NCBI GenBank assembly: GCA_027625915.1
Contig: JANTQA010000051.1
Location: 1,922,501 to 1,986,500, forward strand
Direction of reading: 5' to 3'
Source: Anaeramoeba flamelloides
Taxonomy: Eukaryota > Metamonada > Anaeramoebidae
Length of the DNA: 64,000 bases
Below, piece by piece: positions 24,021-33,407 of this stretch. Under the pieces are notes generated by a model. The model made no database searches. It was not told the DNA's origin and saw only the letters and a list, made by a program, of their open reading frames with translations. Both the position numbers and the translations under genes were made by a program. How positions within the stretch are numbered: position 1 is the stretch's first letter; each line of letters starts with the position of its first letter.

Positions 24021-24694
24021 AGGAGGATTAAAAACCCGATTGAATGATTATCAGTAATAAATAAGATTCCACAAACTGTGATTAATAAGTTGGTATTCCA
24101 CGGCTCTGAAGAGTGAAGTATTATGTACCCGAATTTGTATATTTTTTAACTATTTTCGGAATTTTTTATTTTCATTTTTTTATTTTCAATTTTTTCTTTA
24201 TTACCTTAAGTTTTCTAACAATAAGAGCTTTGATGAAAAATTATCGACAAGAACAATAAATTTCGTAATTTTGATTAATCAGATTAAAGATTTTTTGAGT
24301 ATTTTTTCTAAGGATAACATTTTTAAATAATATAATTATTGGTATTAAAATTATTTTTTTTATAAATTGAATAAACGATCTGTTATGTATTTTCAAGTTA
24401 CCCTTAAATAAATTTTAAAATTAACAGAAGTTTGGTTTTTTTTGTGAAAATTATTAAAATGGATCGAAAATTAGTTTAATTTTTTTAAAAAATTTTTTCA
24501 GGTGAAATAATTTCTAGGTAAAGAATCTTTTTTTAAAGTTTGTGAAATAAGATTTAATCTGTTAAATAATATACTTAATATATCATAAAAATGTAAAAAT
24601 GAAATTAAAGAATATCCGTAAAACACAAATAATTTGTTATAAATTATGAGCTTCTCTATTTTCTTGAAGAACTATCAACTTGTGTTATAAGATA

Positions 24695-24887
24695 CAATCA
24701 GTTCCATTTTTAAGACACAAACTTTCCAATAAATTTAAGGCACAAAAAAATCTCAAATCAAGGTACAAAATTTGAATGGTTTTTTACTAAAATTATTCTA
24801 CTTGAATTGCAAATTTTGTGCCTTAATTTGAGATTTTTATGTGCCTTAAATTTCGTTGAAAGTTTTTCTTAAAAGTGGAACTGACTG
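24695..24887. mobile_element. MITE family T, copy 2
   Basis: 193 bp bounded by TA on each side. Ends CAATCAGTTCC and GGAACTGACTG; internal mirrored blocks AAGGCACAA / TTGTGCCTT and ATCTCAAATCAAGG / TTAATTTGAGAT. A clear Tc1/mariner-type foldback MITE. Confidence 0.8.
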
Positions 24888-26024
24888 TAAATAATGCTAA
24901 AACTCAATTTTTTTCAAATTTAATTTTCAAAATTTGGTTAAATTTGAGAAGATATATTGTGGGATAATTTGAAAAAAAAAGAAAAGAAAAAAAGAAAAGT
25001 TCACAATACAATTGTCTTTTGATTTTAAACATGAAGAATCATTATTATTTGAGAAATCATCAAAAAGGTGAATCTAGATCTTTAACTTATTCAATTTTAG
25101 ATTAAAAAGTCCTCAAAAAACTTATTGAGTTTTCGATTATATTTTCAATTAGATCTTTTGGAATATTAAAGCATGTTTTAGATGGTTTATTTGTTACAAT
25201 CTATACAAGACCAATGTGGTTTTTTTTTTTCCTAATCAAATTTTGAGTTTGATATAGAGTTTTAAAATACTGTATTTGAGAATAAAAAGGTTTCATGGGA
25301 TTTTTATTTTTAAGATGAGTTCACTAAAAAACCTTTTCGTGTTATCTGATCAAAAAAAAACAAAATTGAAAATTTAAGGAGAAATTTTATTGTAGTTCCT
25401 CAACAAATCTTCAAAGTTTTCTTGTCATTTTTTCGATCGGGTAATTAATAGTTCACTATCACGTAATTTCTTTCCAATCTACAGTTTTTTTAAAAAAAAT
25501 CCTATATAAGCTTTCTTCTTTCTATATACAGCATTTTAAAACTTTTTACCAGCGTCAAAATTTGATTAAGAAAAAAATCCACATCAGTCTTGTAAAGATT
25601 ATTTTAGTTTATAATATACATTAAACAATATTTCAAAACTTATTACTCAACTGAAATAATAAATTTAATAAAAAAAAATTAATATTCATTTAATATTCAA
25701 GAACAAAAAAAGGTATAATCCGAGCTAATTCACTTATAAATTATTAAAAATGAAAAAAAAATAATATTTTGAAAAATTAAATAAAAATAAAAACAAAAAA
25801 AAAAGGTGAGTGACAATTTAGAAATGAACATTAGAGATTTTTTATTACTCAACTTTTACTGAAACAATGTTATCTAGAAGATTTTTTTGAGAATTAATAG
25901 ATGATTTTTAAAAGACATTACATAGCCTCAGATTTTTTAATGTTTATTTGACTTTTAGAAGCTCTTTTTTTTTCAACTTGTCTTGTGCAAAAAAAAAGAA
26001 TGAAGAAAAAAAAAAAAGAATTTG

Positions 26025-26059
<35 letters not shown>

Positions 26060-26255
26060 AAAATAAAAATTTGAAAAAGTAAAACTCAAATTTGGAGAAA
26101 TTAGAAAAAATGGTTATAATCTAAAAATTGAAATTTTTATTTTGAAAAGAATATAGGATAAAACTGAACAAAACGACTCCTAATAACATTATTAAATCAG
26201 TCAACATTTTTATCAAAAAGTTTAGATCTAAGTTTCATCTTAAAATTAATTATTT

Positions 26256-29200
26256 TTATTTTAAAAAAGGTAATGTATTGTCAATAAAATTATAGAGACA
26301 GTTTTCTTTGGGGTAGTCTGGATGATGGCAATCACAAGATCTAAACTGTAATCTTCCATTTTCGTTGAGTGTTCTTAAACCAATCCAATCTTCCTTGTAT
26401 GCCTGGGTTGTATTATAAGGTATGATTTTTTTCATTTTGTCATCCCAAAAAGAAAACCAAGAGGATTCTTTTGGAACAATTGTGGTGTCTTTGTTACTCA
26501 TTACTAAAACAAATTGATTAAGTGACATAATATTCTTTCGATATGTATCATTTTTGACTGCTCTTTCGTTGTTTAAATAAGGCAAAAATGCACATTCTTT
26601 CAAATAATCATCATATTTAAAAACATCTTTCTATTAAATAATAATTTATATTAGAAATTAAAAAAATATAATTCGATTAATACAGGTTAATATATATATA
26701 AAATTATTATTATTAATTTTATTAAAGCAGCTGTTTTAATAAAAGTAGGTACTAAAAGTTTTCAAAATTTTTACTCAAACTGTTTGATTATCATTTTTAA
26801 TTAGTTGTTTGTATAACACTTTTTTAGAATTTGTAGTCCTTACTTTTTTAAAATAGATTTATTTTCATATAAAATTCTTTTAGTTTTTTTTTTGAATTTT
26901 TATTTTTTTTTGTGTATTTTTCAATTTAGTTGTACATTGTAATAAATTATTAATATTAAATGTCTAATATGAGAAGAATCATTCCTACTGCCCCATAAAT
27001 ACTGTTAATTTGCCTCAAAATTATAATCTTGTCTAAAAATAACACGAATTTATTGATTTATTTTTGTTTCATTTTGTCTTGTTTAAAACCAAGATTCAAA
27101 CTACAGTTTGAATTTCGAAACTTTTTATTATTTTTCAATTACTTTTTTTAATTTTGCTTTTTTTTTAGATTTTTTTTAAAAAATCGATAAGAAGGAAAAT
27201 AATGAATGGGTGGGGCTCTAATTTGGCAAAGTATTAAAGTAGAGAAATGATATGAGTTATTTAACTTTTTCTTAAATGTAGTTGTATTGTACTGGAATTA
27301 ACTTATCGTGGGTAAGTCAATAACTCCATTTACTGGGACCAATCCCTGCCCAAATGCAGTATTACGTAAACGAGGTGAAAACAATGGTGGGGACAAGAAA
27401 TTTTCGAAAAATTTGACATAAAAGTAAACAACCAACAAGCCACTCGACATTCTAGCACAAAATATATGTTTTTAAATAAGCTTTTGTTTTTTTTTTTTTT
27501 TTTGGTAATTTTTTTAACATCTCTTATTTCAGAAAACTAAATTGAGTTTAAAATAAACTAAATTTCATAATAAATGGCCCAATTTTTTTTTATTTTTATT
27601 TTACTTTTTTTTATTTTATTTTTAGATAAAAAATAAATATTTCTAGTGTAAAGAACTGAATATTAAAATAGTAATTTTTTTTATTATAATAGATAACTTA
27701 AATTTATAAAAAGTTTTCTTTTCAAAATTTGATTTTTAATGGGCCAATTATTTTGAAATGGGGTTTACTTCTAATGACTGTAATTAAAAGGTTCTTTTGA
27801 CGCCTCTTTGAATTAGGAGTCATAAATATAGTCACTCCAAAACTCTTTCTTTAACAGATTAAGATCTCTTGAGCACTTAACCCTTGCCAATAAAGCCCAA
27901 CTCCCCACCTCTTATTTCTTGCCTTTCTTTTTTGTTTTCTTGTCTTTGTTTAAAAATAAACTTTTTCTTTCATTTTTTAAAGAAAAATTATTGTATGAAA
28001 TATAATTTTGTCTACATTATAGCTAAGATAAAAAACCTAAATACAGGTTTAAGTATTTTTGAAAATGTAATTCGAGTGCTTTCAAGTGCCTCATTTTTCA
28101 GAATTCACAATAATAGAGTAAAATCAAAGATTCAACTCAATTCTTTTGAATTCTTGAAAACCTAACGGGTTTTTTTTTTTAATTTCTAACATAAATAAAA
28201 AATTAAATAAAGTTTCGGTTTATTTAAAGAATTAAAAAAAGTTTAACGGTAAACAGGGTGTAATTTTGTTGAATCGCCTCTCCTTAATAATAAAGATAAA
28301 AATATATGTAAACTTTCTATTATATAAAAAATTGAGATGTTACAAAAATTAAAATATTTTTTTATATTGTTTGAGATAATTCTTTTGGAGAACTAAAAAA
28401 ATAGGTTTTATTGAATCAATTATAAAATATTAGTTTTGTTTGAATTAGTATCATTTTAATGGAGAAAAAAATACAAACAATTTACAAATTTTCCAGAATA
28501 AACTGTGCTTTTTGTTTTAATATGAAATTTGATTTTTTTCAAATAAAATTATCATCAAGATATTTGGGAATTAGGGATTTTAATACTCAAAATTCAAAAT
28601 CAATTTTTTTCTGACAAAAATGATTTATATTGTATTGTGAATTCTTGTGAATAAGACCAAAAAATTCATTAATTTTTTTTTTTTTTTCATTTTTTTGAGA
28701 AACCACAAAAGGACTTTTTTAAAACTGTAAAGAAAAAAAAAAAATTTACTTATTAGATCTGAAATTTCATTTCAAAAATTTCTTAAACTGTTATCAAATT
28801 TAAATTTATTTAATCACATACACTTTTGTTAATTTTTTTTGTTGAGATAAGAATTTATTTATTAATAATTACAAATAATTGCCAAATAAAAAGTAATTGC
28901 TTTTGAACATAAAACTAAAAATAATACACCAGTTTCATGAATTAACTGAATGTTTAATAAAAATAATAGGTTACTTTATTTATGTATATATTGGAAATAT
29001 GTGAAATTTTACATTTTAAAAAATAGACTCATAATTATTAAAATATTTAGATGAGGTTAACTCGTCCATTTCAAAAGCCAAAACACAAATTCCAAAAAAA
29101 AAAAAATTTAAGAAGATATTAAGATTTAATTTTTTAAAAAACAAAATAGACTTCCCCTAAAGAAATTTTCATATTTTTTCTCAAAGAAATAAAAGGATAA

Positions 29201-31698
29201 CAACGTTTTATCATGATTCAAACGGGTAGAGTAAAATCATGTGATTGTACTCTATTCTTTTAAATCCTGGAAAACCAAAGGAGAAGTGTCTCTGTTTTTT
29301 TTTTTTTAATTTAAGAAATAAAAAGAAAATTTTCTAAATTTTCCGTTTATTTCTAAAATTAAAAAAAAACTAATGACACTTCCAATAGTAAAATTCGGCA
29401 ACTCGTTATAATTATAATTATAAATTTCTTTTTTAAGAAGCTTTAAATTTTCCGAATTTCAATTAATTTTATTGTTAATTCTTTGGTTTAATTTTCTTAA
29501 CTTTTCCAATACAAGGGAGAGAGAAATTTTTTTAATTTATTTTTTTGAATTTGAATTTCTTTTTATGAATTGAAATTACCATATTTTTGAATTTATATTC
29601 TGTTTTAGAAATAAGATCTTGTGTGTTTTAGTTTATTTTGCATATTTTCGTAATACAAAAATCATTTTTCAGTCAAAGGGGCACAGATTGTGGTGAGCGA
29701 ATTACATGTGTTTAAAGGGTTTGAATGGATATTAGAAGAAGAAAATTTATTTTGGAAATTTCAAAATTAAAATTATTTTTTTTTCCAATTTTGCTTTTTT
29801 TTTTTCAATTTTTTTTTTATAACTAATTCATTTACAAATTTTTTTTTATTGCAAGATATATAATCATTTGCTAAAAAAGATTTATTCTAATGTTTTTGAA
29901 ACAGTCAAAATGATTTTAGAGAAATCACAAAGAGATTTATTTCTATTGGAATTTTCTTTGGATCTTCAATTCGGAGATCAAACTGAACATTGTTGTTTTT
30001 ATCAATAGTTACCTAAAAATTTGAGTTTTTCAATTTTTAAAGAAAATATATTGATTTATTAGTTTTACTTAATATGGATATCAACGATTCTCTGATGTGT
30101 AGTATTCTACTTATTTCTTATTTGTTCTTCAAAAGTAATTTATAAAAAATAATTGATATTTGGAAAAAATGTTGGGCCAAGTTTAAAAGAAACAAAGGTA
30201 TAGTATTGAAAAAAATACCAATCTAAAATAATCCTTGACAAGATTTTTAATTGTGAATATAAGGAAAATTGTTATGAAATTACAAATATTAAAATCAAAT
30301 CCTTTTTAAGAATCAAACTTTGAAAATTATAACTCACCCACTTATTAGAATTGATTATTAATCAAATTACACTTGTTCAAAATACCATTCAGTGAACCAA
30401 AAAACAAGAATAAAAATTATCATTTTCCAAACTCTAGTAAACCTCAATAAAACTCGATTGTTTTTCAAAAAAAGTTGATATACTTATGCTATCAAACAAT
30501 TAAATGGGTATTCTAAAGACACCTCTACTTTAATGAACTTTGGGTAGGTTTATTACAAGGTTTCATAAAAAATTTTTTGTATTTATAAAAATGATTTGAT
30601 TGAAAATATTTTTAATTCCATAACAATTTTCCTATTTTGACAATTAAAAATCTTGTCTGGATTATTTTCAGTTCAGGTATTTTTTTCAATACTAGATCCC
30701 TTAATTGGAAAATAACAGGAGTGATCTAAATTACTATTTGTTTCAAAATAAATAGAACAAAAATTTTAATTCAGCTTTCACAAAAAAAGATGTAAAATCA
30801 TGGTAAAATTTCAACTTTTAATTTCTTTGAAAAAGTTGAAATAATTAATTTCCCTTTTTAGAATTGGGGTCTTGGATGATTTATTTTGGTTCCAGGTTGT
30901 TATTTTTTTGGAAAGCTGAATGAAAATATTTTTCTTTTTATTTTTCAATTAACAGTAAGTACGAGCCAAGTGGAAGAAAAAAAAAAAAGTACTAAATTAA
31001 TCTCGATAAAGTATCAATTGAAAAAAACAAAAGAATGAAAGAAAAAGAATTGGTTACCCAATATTGTGCAAATGTAAAAGTTTTTTGTAAAAATGGGACA
31101 TAAGGAGCCTTTTGAAGAGCTTCAGCCAGCCACTTGTATTCAAGGACGGGTATACCAAAAATCCCCACTATAATTGAAAATAAATAAAGAAGATTGTCAT
31201 TGTAATTCCAAAGAAATATTAATGTTTGTAATCATTCCAAATTACAAGATCAAAAAGAAACAAAAATCAAAAGATCTCACTATGTGGGCCACTCCAGGTA
31301 ATGTAATTATGAACAGGAATGGTATTATATTTTTCAATGTAGCCTCGTGTTACTAAACTCCCTTGGCTATACCCAATAACATTAATCTTTTCGGAAGCTC
31401 TTAATATGGGATCGTTGATTACTTGCTGAGAAAAGTCATCCACCATCTTGTCCATCTCAAACATAATGGAGTTCCAATAACCATTCCCAATTTCTATGTT
31501 TTTTACATACACACTATCCCCAACATATTTATGGATCCACTCTACAACAAGATCCATTGTCGAAGAATCAGCTCCAATACCATGCATAAGCACAACAGGA
31601 TAAGGTTCAGACGTTCCTACTTTCTTACATTCCAGCGATGAGAAAGCAGCAAAAATGATTATGGTGACAATTAACAGGTTGCTCAATTGTTTTTGCAT
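26256..31698 (-). CDS. Palmitoyl-protein thioesterase (PPT1-like), 3 exons
   Basis: Minus-strand exons 31698-31281, 31167-31058 and 26630-26256 join in frame to 300 residues, the usual size. Residues 1-24 are a hydrophobic secretory signal. The alpha/beta-hydrolase core shows VLMHGIGAD (oxyanion side), the nucleophile elbow GYSQGS (Ser111), the exon 1/2 junction GPHMGIFGIP matching the family G-x-H-x-G-V-F-G-L-P, then QKTFTFAQYW, LPYLNNER, DTTIVPKESSWF with the likely catalytic Asp224, and CHHPDY with the catalytic His278 or 279. The C-terminal Cys pairs suggest disulphides. Family role: removes palmitate from S-acylated proteins in the lysosome. The short 113-nt first intron and the 4.4 kb second intron both restore conserved text. 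The ATG at 31698 is the only one ahead of the signal peptide. All catalytic residues are present. PPT1 versus PPT2 is not certain, but the motifs favour PPT1. Confidence 0.93.
27298..27450 (-). CDS. Possible 50-codon ORF in a GC-rich island
   Basis: ATG at 27450, TAA at 27298, minus strand, inside the thioesterase intron. The C-terminal half (LRNTAFGQGLVPVNGVIDLP) is compositionally normal protein, unlike the usual AT-driven frames here, and the DNA is much richer in GC than the surroundings. No family is recognised. It may be a relic exon, a fragment of inserted DNA, or chance. Confidence 0.2.
   Translation of the reverse strand: MSSGLLVVYFYVKFFENFLSPPLFSPRLRNTAFGQGLVPVNGVIDLPTIS
28075..28255. 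repeat. Hairpin array A3
   Basis: Left end AGTGCTTTCAAGTGCC, the inverse of the GGCACTTGACAACACT end of arrays A1 and A2; then a TCAGAATTCACAATAATAG / TCTTTTGAATTCTTGAAAACC foldback, the spacer TAACGGG, and an AAATAAAAAATTAAATAAAG-type foldback ending GTTTAACGG. Confidence 0.55.
29215..29385. repeat. Hairpin array A4
   Basis: Right half of a GAGTAAAATCATGTGATTGTACTC foldback ending TTTTAAATCCTGGAAAACC, then a long foldback with arms ATTTAAGAAATAAAAAGAAAA and TTATTTCTAAAATTAAAAAA. The edges GAAGTGTC and GACACTTCC are themselves inverted. Confidence 0.55.
29670..30725 (+). mobile_element. Element family F, copy 1
   Basis: Starts CAGTCAAAGGGGCACA. 29672-29850 matches 43137-43330 in the same direction; 29880-30030 matches 62100-62275 inverted; 30070-30190 matches 46060-46165 inverted. 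The core 30190-30725 is itself a foldback: TAGTATTGAAAAAAATACC at 30199-30217 against its inverse GGTATTTTTTTCAATACTA at about 30677-30695, with about 100-bp arms around GACAAGATTTTTAATTGT. No protein is encoded. The matching far end is missing here. Confidence 0.6.
30734..30955. mobile_element. MITE family X, copy 2
   Basis: 222 bp between TA dinucleotides. Left CTATTTGTTTCAAAATAAAT followed by TTTTAATTCAGCTTTC; right GGAAAGCTGAATGAAAATAT and TTTTTCAATTAACAG. Long terminal inverted repeats of about 55 bp; inserted in the thioesterase intron beside family F copy 1. Confidence 0.65.
31168..31280 (-). other. Thioesterase intron 1 (113 nt)
   Basis: Minus-strand donor CATA|GTGAGA and acceptor AATTATAG|TGGGG; the split codon ATG gives PHMGIFG, matching the conserved family text. 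Confidence 0.88.
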
Positions 31699-33407
31699 TT
31701 GTGGAAAAAATAAATTTCTGCTTTTGGTGAATATTTGAAAATCAACTTTTGAGTGAGATTCTGAAAAATAAATTTTTTAATCTCTTCGTTAAAAGTAATA
31801 ATTTCGAAATTTTTCTGTCCACAAAGATCTTTTTTGAGTTTTTTTTACAATTATTACCACTTTACAAAAGTTTCACTCTTTTTCTCTTACCTTTATGTTT
31901 TTTTTCTTGTTCTATGTTCTTTGTTGATTTAATCGGAAATTTCAAAATAATTCCTTAATTCGCTAGTAATTAACTGGATTTGCCATATACTCAAGGAGTG
32001 ACTAGAAACCCAAAAATGTTCTTGTGAAATTGAATTTCATTTGATTGACAAAATTCAAATAAACATAAAAAACAAAATTTTAGGGATCGTTTTTGGCAAA
32101 TAATTTACCTACACAATAAAAAAATTGTTTAAAAGAACATTCTCAATTCCATAAAACTAAATTATTTTAAAAAAATCTTCTTGTTTCATATGTTAAAATT
32201 CCAAAACGCTAAATATTCTTCAATATAAAACAAAATATTTTCTTGAAGACACAATCATTTTAATTCGATTTAATCTAGTTTGTGGAGTGATTATTACTAC
32301 GTTCTAAATTTGATAAATTATGGTTTATGGAATATTCTTATTAAGATCAAAATTATTTGTTAGAGATTATAAAAAAAGAAAAAAAAATCACCGAGATCTT
32401 AAAGAGCGCCAGAAGATAGACACTTCAAAATCAACATAGTTGTTTTCAAAATGGTAATTCAGAACCATACTAATTGAAAATGAATTGTCAGTCTTGTTCA
32501 CTTTTTTTAAAAAAAATACTCATTTTTTATTGTTGATTTTTGGAGTTTGATCATTCATCACACGACATATTGGTTAATTTTTGATTCTTATTAGGAACTC
32601 ATAAAAATTATAAAAATTTTTTGATTCTTTTCAGAAAATTATTTTTCAATGTAATGACTTAACCCTTTTGGATTACAATCCCTGAAATTTGAAAAAAGAT
32701 TATCTTGTGTAGGGTAAAGTGACTTGTTAATTCGGTTCTTAGCTGATCGATCTTCGGCTTGGTATGGATTATAATAGTGGTTCAAAATGGCAATTTTTGA
32801 CAATTTATTGTTTTTTTCCGAAATCCAAATTGAAGAGTGTAAGATTAATAGATTGGTAGGTGTTCAAGAATAACTTTTGAATTTTGGGTTGTAGAAAAGA
32901 ATTTTGATTTACTTTTTTGTCAATTAACCGATTGAAAACCATAAAATTTTTTTTAAAAAAGCTCCAAATAAAACCAAACTTAATTAAAAATTTCAATCAA
33001 CAACCTACAAACCACATTTTTTATAACTTAAGTTCCAGCCTAATAATCTTAAACTCTTCAATTTGGATTTCGGAAAAAAAATAAAAAAATTGTCAAAAAT
33101 TGCCGTTTTGAACCACTATTATAATCCATACAAAGGACAAGATCGATCAGCTAAGAATCAAATAAACAAGTGGTAACAAACGACACAAGATTATTTTTTT
33201 AACAAATTTCAGGGATTTTAAACCTTAAATATTCTTCATAATACATGACTGTTTAAAATTTTAGATCTTGAGTAAAACACTTGATGTTATATCTAACTTT
33301 TTAAACCGTGTTAATAAGTGTATTACAGCTTTGAGGTTGAGTTATTGAGTTATTAATTTTAAGATCTTTTTTCTTTTTTTTGCTTAAGCGCCTGGGAGCA
33401 GGGGAAC
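31699..33407. other. Divergent intergenic region
   Basis: Lies between the 5' ends of the thioesterase (-) and the VWA/actin gene (+), so both promoters should be here. No specific promoter box is recognised. The long-TIR element at 32670-33223 fills much of it and ends about 180 bases before the chimeric gene. A frame at 31749-31958 is hydrophobic with no ATG. Confidence 0.55.
32670..33223. mobile_element. Element M, 0.55 kb with about 180-bp TIRs
   Basis: Left arm about 32670-32843, right arm about 33048-33223, inverse copies of each other with roughly 85% identity by eye. Landmarks: ATCCCTGAAATTTG / CAAATTTCAGGGAT (near the ends), AGCTGATCGATCTT / AAGATCGATCAGCT, ATGGATTATAATAGTGGTTC / GAACCACTATTATAATCCAT, and CCGAAATCCAAATTGAAGAG / CTCTTCAATTTGGATTTCGG. 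The loop between the arms is about 200 bp with no coding sequence. No other copy is seen in the window. Confidence 0.75.

Larger units (their letters stand above)
22881..26255. other. Intergenic region, convergent genes
   Basis: Lies between the 3' ends of the cyclin (+) and the thioesterase (-), so it should hold both polyadenylation regions. It carries hairpin array A2 (23665-24020) and a T-family MITE (24695-24887). At 26020-26055 a long A run occurs. No gene is seen. Confidence 0.65.
26631..31057 (-). other. Thioesterase intron 2 (4427 nt), repeat-filled
   Basis: Minus-strand donor TGG|GTAACC, acceptor TATTTAATAG|AAA. It holds hairpin arrays at 28075-28255 and 29215-29385, a family F element at 29670-30725, and an X-family MITE at 30734-30955. 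An unusually GC-rich island lies at about 27200-27450 and includes a 50-codon minus-strand frame. Confidence 0.85.

Noticed and set aside
27884-28165. Plus-strand frame of 93 codons
   Set aside because: Starts at TTG and its second half lies in hairpin array A3.
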